Positions 44,793-55,433 of a stretch of 64,000 nucleotides of DNA are shown piece after piece (the stretch's first letter is position 1; every line of letters begins with the position of its first letter). The stretch is from Amphiura filiformis (Eukaryota > Echinodermata > Ophiuroidea > Amphilepidida > Amphiuridae). The notes below the pieces were generated by a model. It ran no database searches. It was not told where the DNA came from and worked only from the letters and a program-made list of their open reading frames with translations. Location of the stretch: NCBI RefSeq assembly GCF_039555335.1, contig NC_092628.1:100769893-100833892 (forward strand), written 5' to 3'. Position numbers and translations under genes: made by a program.

Positions 44793-45867
44793 AGGGTGTA
44801 ACAATAAAATTTGTACAATTTTGAAAATCGAATGACACAAGTATGCCGCTTATTTTTTGGTTTGATATTTATATGTCTATCAAGATAATTTCTTTAGCCA
44901 CCAGATAACTTTGTTCCAATAAAATTGGAACTATGCAAGTGATGATATGGCCAATTATGTAACCTAGTCTTAAAACCACTTGGGCCACTTTTGTCTAATT
45001 GTTACAAAAGTGACTGAATAGAGTTGAACCATGGACCAGTTGGACGGTGCTCTTATGATAGGTAGTTTTAAACAATGGGGTATTCGAAGTGGTAGAAATG
45101 ATTACATAATAGAATATCTCTTTGCGTTTTTGAAAGTCACAACTAAAGCACCTCATTTACTAGAAATCGTGGCTGCAGCTCAACACCTTCAAGCCCAATT
45201 TACGTTGGAAGAGCGTATTTTTATAGTTTTGACATTCGGTAGCACATGGAGTCAAGCAGAAACCATAAGATTGTTTATAGATCATTTTCCAAACTCACGT
45301 CTTCCATCAAGGTATACGTATATAGAATTTGTTAACAGAAATGATGTCGCCCCAGAACAGCTAGAAGCCCAGCTGAATTTAATTTCAAAATTGTATTGTT
45401 TTGTACTTACATACTTACGGATGCAAAAACTGTTCTCAGTTTTACCAATGATATCTCAGGGATATGAGAAAATACTTTATTTATAAGATAATTTGAAAGA
45501 AATTTCATGACTTCATCATAGATTTTTTTTAAATATCATATTATTATTAAGTTCATGTTAATTATATGAAGAAACCCCACTTATAATTCTTTTGTGTCCG
45601 TTCTTTGATGTTTAATGCAAGATAAAGATATCTATACGGTTCAAACTTGATATACGCAAACATGGCAAAAGTGGCCCAACACATTTTCTGGACGATTTAA
45701 TTAATCGGACATAACTTTTTAACCAAAGCTTGTAAAGAAACCAACTAAACGTCTTCTTTTAGCCAAGATATTACTGATCGTATTGCATATAAACTTTCTG
45801 TCATAACTCTTTTAGATTTTTCCTGAGAAGTCAAAACCCAATTGTATAAATTTTATTGTTACACCCT
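44793..45867 (+). mobile_element. 1,075-bp TIR DNA transposon with HTH ORF
   Basis: 28-bp inverted ends (AGGGTGTAACAATAAAATTT then (G/A)TACAATT) differ at one position. The element contains the 151-codon ORF at 45031-45486 and only ~380 bp after it, too little for a full transposase. It is non-autonomous, derived by internal deletion or domain capture. Confidence 0.82.
45031..45486 (+). CDS. Transposon-encoded helix-turn-helix protein (DUF4817-like)
   Basis: 151 residues from Met at 45031; no other Met is nearer the upstream stop. Residues about 56-100 (FTLEERIFIVLTFGSTWSQA, ETIRLFIDHFPNSRLPSRYT) follow the pattern (F/Y)T..E...(I/M)...YG.....EA.RL(Y/F)..RFP.RR.P...T seen in the DNA-binding helix-turn-helix domain at the N-terminus of some mariner-like elements (DUF4817). 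The DDE catalytic domain is absent. Residues 1-55 and the tail are unlike anything I recognise. It may bind the element's ends or be a relic; the frame is intact. Confidence 0.65.
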   Translation: MDQLDGALMIGSFKQWGIRSGRNDYIIEYLFAFLKVTTKAPHLLEIVAAAQHLQAQFTLEERIFIVLTFGSTWSQAETIRLFIDHFPNSRLPSRYTYIEFVNRNDVAPEQLEAQLNLISKLYCFVLTYLRMQKLFSVLPMISQGYEKILYL

Positions 45868-45869
45868 AG

Positions 45870-47475
45870 AGTAACATTAGAACTTAAAAACAGCTGTCAA
45901 CAGAATTTCTAAAATCTTCAAATTAGAGCTTTTGTTAGCTTAACAAATTACAAAAATTTGTATAATTTTGTGATTTTGAGTTTCTAGAAAAAAACATAAA
46001 CTATAAGAAAGTACTGATAATTTCCTTTAAACATTTTCATTATTATGACCAATATATTGAAGAAAATCCATTATATTATTAACATGATCAACACTGATTT
46101 AGTAGCGTTTTTGCAACAATTACACAACAGGAGATAAAATTATATTTTAACAGAGATTATACGTTTTATTTTTTATGCATTTTGCTGATTTAGTGAACTT
46201 GGCAACATGCCAAAATAATTGGTCTAGAAAGGTAATGGGATTTTAAAATGAAAAAAATTGTAATAGCGTCAAATCAAAAAATGGCAGGATGGGTTTGTTA
46301 AATTTTATGATCAAAATAGTGATCATTATTTTGTTTAGTTCTACATTGACCGGGTTTTTTACAACAAAGAAAAATGATAATAAAAATAGCAAAATACGAA
46401 CTTGTCAAACAATATATTGTGCCAGTTCATTGCATTAAAATATGACATAGCCAATCATAGTGAGAATTGTCTTTTATATTATTCTCATATCTACGACTCG
46501 CATATACTATAGTACCCCAAAAGACCAAAAGAAATCCACACAAAATTCACAATTTAGCCTATTTTGTCACTAATTTAGTACAAAGTTGACCAATAAAATA
46601 AACATGCAAGAATTGTGACGTTTGAGTTCTTGATGGAGCGTTTTAATGACAAATCATCTTGTCCGTTTGAACAAAGGAGTGTCACGCATATCGTGGGCAT
46701 TGAACTACAGATTTGTCTTCCCAATCTGTCTTGTTATATTATGTTATATTGGTTGACAAACTTATTAAAATTTACTTTGCAATGGTATTGACTGAAAGGT
46801 GCGCCATATATATTACTATATAACGAAATTATGAAAAAGGTGCAGTATAAACAATTGTATACCTGATACTACTAGATCAGTACTTGTAATTTCCCATGGA
46901 AAGAGTTGGAAGATTCAAAGTAAGATAAAAAAAAAAGTAAGCAAACTACACTTGTATATGAAAATACACATTTAAGAGATACCAACTGCTGAACCATTAC
47001 CTTTTACTTAACATGTTAAATTTATACTCATGACAAAGACGAAAACAATACATGACTATGCTCTGTACAAACGTGGACGTGGGAAAAGTTAGAACTATTT
47101 AAATCCCTCTCTTCGACCTGCTTGTTGAAGCGAACAGCATATCAATACTGCTGTGTCGCGGTGAAGTTGCTGGAATTGACTATTTATAAATAATACAAAT
47201 ACTTTGAATATATATTTCTAATTATATTATTCTAGGGCCTCCTTGGAAATCAGTGTTTTAGCATTGAAGGGGCTACCCTGCCTAAAGAAAGAATAAATAA
47301 ATTAATTAATTAACAACAAATCTTTCCTCTATATGAAACCATTCTCTCTAGTGGTTAGGTAACTTTAGGGGTCAGGATATGGTAAGGGTAGGTGTTAGGG
47401 TGCAGTATGTATACTTATATCATAAAATGGAAAATCTCAATTGGAATACCTCGGTTTAAAGGTTAGCATTTGACT
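45870..47475. other. No gene seen
   Basis: AT-rich sequence. A weak TTAGGG-like patch (GGTTAGGTAACTTTAGGGG...GGTGTTAGGGTG) lies at 47353-47402. No exon recognised. Confidence 0.4.
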
Positions 47476-47481
47476 TACTCG

Positions 47482-47632
47482 AGGCGGTGACGTCAGTACT
47501 TTGTCGTGGTAACTTCTCGCGTGTACAGATACACCGCCTTCGATCACGCGTATAAACACGCCGGTTCTTTGAGTTAACGTAGGCGATTGGGCGTAGTAAA
47601 ATTAACTTCACTGACGTCACTGCCTGTGGAAG
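47482..47632. mobile_element. Short inverted-repeat element, tentative
   Basis: GGCGGTGACGTCAGTAC (left) and CACTGACGTCACTGCC (right) are inverted, about 150 bp apart. The interior is more GC-rich than the flanks, with GTGTACAGATACACCGCC and ACGCGTATAAACACG. No ORF. Confidence 0.4.
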
Positions 47633-47639
47633 CAAACAA

Positions 47640-48525
47640 CGGACTACAGAGGGTATTTGTTATAAAAGCTGAGGACTACAGTGCACCACAACATAAATGT
47701 CAAAAGCATTGATCAAGACGTGATAAAAATAAGAAAATCATATAATGTTTAGAGTTTAATTAAAACAATGTTCATAATTATAAGTGTGATATGTGCTTAT
47801 GCAAATTATTTTACATAATTAATTAGCATAATGTCTCCATAACGGCTTATAATGTTCAGGGATGGTTGGCATATTACAACATATTTTGTAAGAGAAATTT
47901 GGATTAACTTATGGCATTGCTTGTTTGTGGTGAATTTAATGACCTGACTTTTTGAATACTCACCAGCAAAACAAAGTTATACCCAAAACAATTTACATAT
48001 TTCATTTTTTACAACATGAAAAGCAAATTTAGATAGTGTCAGAAACAAATTTCCAACTCATTCAGAACAATAGAGGGCTCACTTTAAAGTTTTGTTGTTA
48101 CTTTGACATGCTGTGGCTTATTGGAAGGTGGGTTCTTTTATTTAGTAAGCCATTCACGATCACTAGCTTGTAGTAGTGGTCATTTATACATGATTCTGAT
48201 ATAAGAAAAAAAGGTCGCAGTTGGTTTTATCACTTAACCTTTCTTATTTTAGCTAGTTTGAAATGAACAACTGAAAATTACCAATTTCAATCGTAGAAAC
48301 TTGAGCCAATTTTATTGTGTTTTTGTAGAATTGTTCATTTGGTAACTTAACTACAAAGACAAATATATGGTCATTCTTATTTCTTCGTTGAATGACGAAA
48401 AGCAAATGTTTGTATAGTAAACACAAAATCACTGCACTCGGCATGAAACTTTGAATGCCCACATTATTTAGTCCAATTTCAAAGACAGACGCTCTTAACT
48501 GTGATACTTTTGTGGTGCAAGACAT
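47640..48525. other. No gene seen
   Basis: AT-rich; one 90-codon minus-strand frame at 48253-48525 has no family resemblance. Confidence 0.35.
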
Positions 48526-48531
48526 GCTTCT

Positions 48532-50652
48532 GGGTCACTCCATATCAAATCAAGGAGGCGCCCCACCTGACCCCCTCAGATTTGATTTATATTTTAGTCA
48601 TATGTTGTACCTGTAAAAATATTAAAAACCTGCAAATTTGAGGTCTGTAGCTCTTACGGATTTTCTGTGGCAGCCATTTAAAGTTGGAGTAGGGGAGTCT
48701 AAATTTGGACCCAAAAGTTGCCCTTTAATCTTTTTTCATCTTTGGGCGTTTGTGCCTTCTTTATAAAAAAGAAAGAGAGGTCTGAAACTTTGCATACACA
48801 CTAACTGCATGCCCAATTTGTCAAAAATAAAAAATAAAAAATTCTGTAATTGCGCGTTGTGTCACGGGCTCATTAAATATGCAAGAAAAAATGTAATGTT
48901 TTGTAAACTGGCAAGTTTAGCCCCCTAAATTCACATTTTTGTCAGATTAATTATTTTTGTTGTCACCGATGCTATATATAGGATAAATACAATGCATACC
49001 CAAAAATTGGGGTCACAACTCATTTACATTTCGAACAGCGCCCTCACGAAGATGAAATTTATTGCAAATTCAACATTTTCAGGGGGCCCAAAGTCGATGT
49101 GGTCCACCTTCAAAATTTATAAAACAACACTTTTATATAACTACTAGTCTTAAATTACAACTTTGCTAAGTCCCAGTAATTGTATAGGTTGACTTCATAT
49201 AAAATGACAAGCCCAAAGTTGACCATTTTCTTATGATTGCATGTAGTGCAAATGTGCCGAATTCGGAAGGCTTGAAAGTCAAATTGGCCACAATATTAAA
49301 AATAAATGATTAGATGAGTAGTTATTGGCCCCATGTACTTGTATTTCCATTTCGTTTTCAATATATACAGATTTTCTATGGTAGCCATTTAAAGTTGGAG
49401 TGCAGCGCCCTCACGAAGATGTTTTGTAAACTGGCAAGTTTAGCCCCCCTAAATTCACATTTTTGTCAGATTAATTGTTTTTTTTTGTCACCGATGCTAT
49501 ATATAGGATAAATACAATGCATACCCAAAAAATTGGGGTCACAACTCATTTACATTTCGAACAGCGCCCTCACAAAGATGAAATTTATTGCAAATTCAAC
49601 ATTTTCAGGGGCCCAAAGTCGATGTGGTCAACCTTCAAAATTTATAAAACATCACTTTTATATGACTACTAGTCTTAAATTGCAACTTTGCTCAATCCCA
49701 TTAATTTTATAGATTGACTTCATATAAAACGACAAGCCTAAAGTTGACCGTTTTCTTATGATTGCATGTACTGCAAATGTGCCGAATTCGGAAGGTTTAA
49801 AAGTCAAAATGGCCACAATATTGAAAATAAATGACTAGATGCATAGTTATTGGCCCTATTTACTTTTATTTCCATTTTATTTTCAATATTGGGGCCAATT
49901 TGACTTTCAAGCCTTCCGAATTCGGCACATTTGCACTACATGCAATCATAAGAAAATGGTTAACTTTGGGCTTGTCATTTTATATGAAGTCAACCTATAC
50001 AATTACTGGGACTTAGCAAAGTTGTAATTTAAGACTTGTAGTTATATAAAAGTGATGTTTTATAAACTTTGAAGGTGGACCACATCGACTTTGGGCCCCC
50101 TGAAAATGTTGAATGTGCAATAAATTCCATCTTCGTGAGGGCGCTGTTCGAAATGTAAATGAGTTGTGACCCCAATTTTTGGGTATGCATTGTATTTATC
50201 CTATATATAGCATCGGTGACAACAAAAAATAATTAATCTGACAACAAATGTGAATTTAGGGGGCTAAACTTGCCAGTTTACAAAACATTACATTTTTCTT
50301 GCATATTTAATGAGCCCGTGACACAACGCGCAATTACAGAATGTTTTTATTTTTTATTTTTTGACAAATTGGGCATGCAGTTAGTGTGTATGCAAAGTTT
50401 CAGACCTCTCTTTCTTTTTATAAAGAAGGCACAAACGCCCAAAGATGAAAAAAGATTAAAGGGCAACTTTTGGGTCCAAATTTAGACTCCCCTACTCCAA
50501 CTTTAAATGGCTGCCACAGAAAATCCGTAAGAGCTACATACCTCAAATTTGCAGGTTTTCAATAGTATTACAGGCACAACATATGACTAAAATATAAATC
50601 AAATCTGAGGGGGTCAGGTGGGGCGCCTCCTTGATTTGATATGGAGTGACCC
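48532..50652. mobile_element. 2.1-kb foldback element with internal duplication
   Basis: Perfect outer ends GGGTCACTCCATATCAAATC and its complement, flanked by TTCT on both sides (48528-48531, 50653-50656). Left arm about 48532-49345 and right arm 49855-50652 are inverted at high identity. Between them, 49420-49845 repeats the inner half of the left arm (48894-49320) in direct orientation (GTTTTGTAAACTGGCAAGTT, CACCGATGCTATATATAGGA). No transposase ORF. Confidence 0.88.
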
Positions 50653-50659
50653 TTCTGTA

Positions 50660-52800
50660 TACAGTCAATCCCAGGGACTTTTTTACACCTACTAAGTCGT
50701 TGGAATGTGCAAATTCGTTTGTTTGAAGGCATTTTGAATAAGGTGTCGTTGAAACTTGAGAATATCTACGGCTGTTTTAGTCGATTGTATTTGTCGCTTT
50801 GCACTAAACTGCTAAACACTGACATTTTCGGACACAATAATTATTTTTGGTTGGGCAAATAATGACAATGTTATGAAACAGCATTAGATATAGAATTTTT
50901 GTTTTTGCATGTGATTGATTGGTACCCCATGGAACATGTGGAATGAGGAGTTTTCTGCGTGTATTGACTTATTATACCCCTGGAATAGGAGTTTGGTCAT
51001 GTAAACTTTCACCGATGCATAATAATTTTTCTTCTCGAAATCCTACCACGTGTATTGTGCCATTGTATATCGTAACTAACGATATATCAATGTTGATTTT
51101 TTTCTGTTCAGAAGTTTTCGGTTTGTTTTTCATCAATGTTCATACAAACTTACAGTTACTAGTATACTAGTGCCCTGCACGCTAGATATGGTACAATACA
51201 CACCGAGTCAAAAACCTGCAGGTGCGTAAAGACAACAATTTTAAAGGTGACAAGAAGTTATTTTCGGAACGATAACTTTATTGAAAACTAACAAAATACA
51301 TGTAACTGTAGCGGTTCTCTGGTCGTAAGATATGTAGTAGAAACCAATAATCATATTTTGTTGGTTCTTTCTCTTAATTGGTCTTTTTGTAGAGTTGGCG
51401 TTGGAATTTCTTGACATTTAAGCACGCAATGACTCGTTTAATTATGTATTGTGTGTTTGCGTGTAACTCGCGTCTTCTGAATTCCCAGGAAGCCTTATAT
51501 TTGAAACCAGTTTGGAACACATTGAATTCAGCTTTGATTGTCATTTTGATTGTTAATGTTATTTCAAGAATTAATGAACCAATAGTTGGTATGTTTATAT
51601 TTCTTTTTAATAAATATTTTCACGAATTCTTCACATATTTATGATCATACAATAAACAAAATCTTATTTTTTTATAATTAACTTCATTTGCTTATTATTA
51701 TCCTTGCACGTTCAACATTTTGCGATGTACGCAAGGATAAACAACGAGGACAACAAGACATTGCAATTTTGCAATGCAAGTATGGCACTAATAACCATGA
51801 TAACTGCCTGTTACTTATTGTGAGATAGGCTTTTACGACGGGTTTAAAACAATTAGTAAGTCGCGGATTATCAGGACAAAGTATCTAACAATGAGACAAT
51901 ACCGCCCCTTGCCTTCTGATGGCTTTGAAATAAGCTAATCGCCATTGTAACTTCCGGTTTTTGAGAGCAGTTTTGGGACACTTTAACCTCTGACATATCG
52001 GGGAAATTGACCTATTGTTGATTTGTAAACTGTAAGATGAAAATTGTATGCAATGCAGTGTATTATGTTAATCGAACTTGAGAGTTCAATATTTTTCTGT
52101 GTCACATTAATGTTTTACTATATCTGGCTATACCGTCATGAACAACATTCTCAACACATGTGGAGATGGTGTGGGTGTGAGTTTGTTTAATCCCGGTAAG
52201 TTGAAATACGTGTTGTGCCGCGGGTATAGGCGTCTGATGGATGAAGTTAAGAATTTATTATTACAATATTTACTTAATAATCTTTTGATTCCACCTGCCT
52301 TTTCTGTTCTTTAACAAAAATATTATTAGGACTTCTTTCATTACTGTCAATTGGTATATTCGCATTTAGATATCGGCGGCATAAGGTCTTTTATATTATG
52401 ACTGCTTTATGTTAATAGTATGATCATCTATTGTGCTAAATCTTCCCCATTTATCATGACTTAAATAACCAAGGTCAGGATCAACAACTTTTTGTTTTGT
52501 AAATTCTAACTGCAGTGAATTGGACAAGTATTACCCAACATGTCAGCATTAATCATTATAGGATGTTATTGGCTTACTGTGTAACAAAGTCGCATGATGT
52601 ATTACATTGGAACACCGTTTACTAAAGCAAAATTTCAAGTTCAGAGCCCTAGATAGATTTGTGTTATCATGTCATTATATTATAACTGTTTTAAATGCTT
52701 GAGACGTGAAGGAGTTTCCACTGCAACTATATTTTACACGCACTTTGAAAGTCATATGTCTTAACCATAATTCAACATTAATTTTGTCTAATTTATTTTT
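50660..52800. other. No gene accepted
   Basis: AT-rich unassigned sequence. A small hairpin ATCCTTGCACG...TGTACGCAAGGAT lies at 51701-51738. A possible but unsupported initial exon near 52137 is listed among the rejected items. Confidence 0.4.
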
Positions 52801-52801
52801 A

Positions 52802-53299
52802 GGGTGGGCGGGGTTGGGGCACTCACTAAAATGGGTGACGGGGATGTGCGGCCACATTGACTTTTCAACACCCTCTCATGTAATGACACCCTTTTTTGTT
52901 TTACTGAACTCACCCAATGACCCATTTTTGTTTTCCTGTCACCAAAAGACCCTTTTCAAAAATTTTGAGACAATTTCTGAGTGAATGACCCCGTTTTGTC
53001 CATTATTTTTCAAAATTATTCCATTTTTTTTTTTCCAAATTTTGATGAATTTTTAAAAATTTGTATCAACTTTTATATTTTGACCCAAATTTTTTCTCAG
53101 TCTCACCGAATGACCCACTTTTTTGGACAAGATTTTCCCCAGTCTCACGGAACGACCCCCTTTTTTGGGCCCTTCTCACTGAAAGACCCTCCTTTTTAGG
53201 TGTTTAGGCTCTCACGGAAAGACCCCTAGTTTCGAACTGCTGTCCGCACATCCCGTCACTTCCAAAGTGGAGTACCCGCCCACCCCCCACCCCCAACCC
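52802..53299. mobile_element. ~500-bp TIR element rich in AAAGACCC motifs
   Basis: GGGTGGGCGGGGTTGGGGCA ... GGGTGACGGGGATGTGCGG on the left is inverted as CCGCACATCCCGTCAC ... CCGCCCACCCCCCACCCC on the right. The interior repeats CTCAC(C/G)GAA(T/A)GACCC and similar short blocks at about 30-60 bp spacing (52905, 53100, 53145, 53175, 53210). No coding sequence. Confidence 0.6.
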
Positions 53300-55195
53300 G
53301 GAGGGGGGCAGTTATTTTGTTGAGTGAGGTTTTAAATGTTGTATTTAGTTTCAATCTGGTTACCTAGTACTAGTTATGATAACCACCCCGTTTGATCACT
53401 TTGCATGATATCTGAAAACTGCTGTTATTTTGCTTTCAACTTGTTACTTTTCAGTTTTTTTGTACAATACATTTACTTTTACATGGTTAATGATTAACGT
53501 TACCTGTATGTTTACAAACTAAAGAAAAGCACGCAACATGCATATTGTGTGAGAAAAAACAATGTTATTTTAAATTTAAAAAAAGGGTTGGCTTATACCT
53601 TTTGCACGTGTTCAGAGGCGATCAAAATCAAAGAATAGAAGTGCGTTTTCTTTTCCAAATGCACCCGTGCGGAAATCATAATTTTCTTCTCTTTTCTATT
53701 ATTATTTTTATAATTTGTTTATACTTGCCTCAGGGTGGAAAAAGTCATTAACCGAAAATCAGATTTATTTCACAGACATTTTACCCACCTTCTGTCAATT
53801 ATTTGTCACTGTTAGAAAAATGCATTGGTCTCAATTTCTAAGTATATATTTGCCTACGGAATACCGATGGAAAAACAAAACAAGAAACACACACAAAAAT
53901 AAGCACCCCAGCATAGTAAGTGTGAAACAGCTCATTCCGAGTTGTTAGTTGCATTTGCGTACATCAGAGTCTGATGTTCACGATTACGCAAAGCTTAGTC
54001 AGACTGCGCATGGCTCACCAACATAAAACAACAGGAATATCAACGTCAACAAAGCAGCTATAATCGTGTAACATGAGATGTATTTGCTAATTTTTTGCGC
54101 TTCCGAAGCTATTGGGAAAAGACGCACTATACAAATGTAGTAGGGCCCAATTCAAGTTATGGTCACCAACGTAAAGGCAAGGATCATAAGTTCGAAAAGA
54201 GTCCAATTTAGGGTTTAATGCATTTTATGTTAGAGATGAGGTTATGGTTAGGGTTATGGTTATGGATAGTTTCGTAGACAGGGTTAGGAAATAGGTAAAT
54301 GTTATAGGATTAGAGTTTGGTTGGTTTTTGGGTTAGGGTTTGGGTTTGGGTTATGTTTATGGTTATGATTAGGGGTTATGTTATATTTTAGGGTTAGTCA
54401 GAAATTTATACAAATGTTTTCGGACTAATGAGCCTTCGGAATATCGACATGTAATTTGAAAACAAGTTTGAGACTGTTTCTACTATTATCAACAGTCTCA
54501 AATAAACTACACGAATTTGGTAAATGGGCGCGGCCTGTAAGCAAAGGTATTTTGATTGTACCTCGTTAGTAATCGAGCAGGGAATAATAACTTAATTTTA
54601 TCGGTAAACATACAAAATAGCAATTCTTTTCACTACTTCTATATTTGTTTCATGAACCCTTCACAATGCTTTGGGTGACATCTAAAGTAAGGACTTGACA
54701 AGGCTGTGGGTGGGATCTAGGACCGACAAGGTCAATATCGTCGCTATAGTTTGTACTTTTTAACATTTTATATCTTTATATAATAAAGAAGTAAACCCAG
54801 CATATAGAAGTTGTTTACAATTCATTGAATATCCGTAAATAAAGTATGAGATGCCAGGTGCGATAGAAAAATATTTACTTGACCTTTTTGGCGCTATACC
54901 TCCATGAAAGTAAAAAATGAATGATTTTGCCATTTCCACAAGTTGATATGTAATATAGATTTTACATTTGTTTTAATTGAGCAATGGTTCTTGCGTGCAG
55001 AAATATACTGTTAGATTGCTAATGATCACGAAAAGTAACTCTAGTAAAAAAAACTCTTTTTAAAAATTTTAAAGCATGCTGGAATTTTGACCAAAACAGA
55101 GCTCTAAAAGACCCTTGATTTTGACAATGTCAGCTCTAAAAGACCCCTAAATTGCCCATTCATCACGATTGTAGACCAGAAATCCAATTGAGAAA
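53300..55195. other. No gene; degenerate telomere-like stretch
   Basis: 54234-54402 holds a degenerate run of GGTTAGGG, GGTTATGG and GGTTTGGG units. At 55095-55150, CAGCTCTAAAAGACCC-like blocks occur twice and recall 59030-59060. Nothing else recognised. Confidence 0.5.
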
Positions 55196-55202
55196 AACCC
55201 CA

Positions 55203-55400
55203 GACTTCTCCGTAGTCCACTTGCCATTGTGCATTTTACTTTTACTTACTTATTGCTGTCCTCGAACTACAACAGCACACCATATCCTTCTGTCCTCCTG
55301 TGTACACAATTGATAGATTTCCCTGATCTTTTCAGTCATCGTATTCCCTCTGTTTGCTTGATACCCAAGAGTTACTCGAGGTTTCGCGATCAATAAACTG
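55203..55400. repeat. Dispersed repeat, copy 2
   Basis: Partner of 31225-31415, with the blocks in the same order. On the minus strand it can read REIYQLCTQEDRRIWCAVV, which might be a relic of a LINE C-terminus, but the frame is short. Confidence 0.55.
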
Positions 55401-55433
55401 TTATAGACCCTAAAATCATCTTCACTGAGGAAT

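Noticed and set aside
52137-52197. ATG frame ending in a good donor (CCCG|GTAAGT)
   Set aside because: Short, no signal peptide or conserved motif, and no following exon found.
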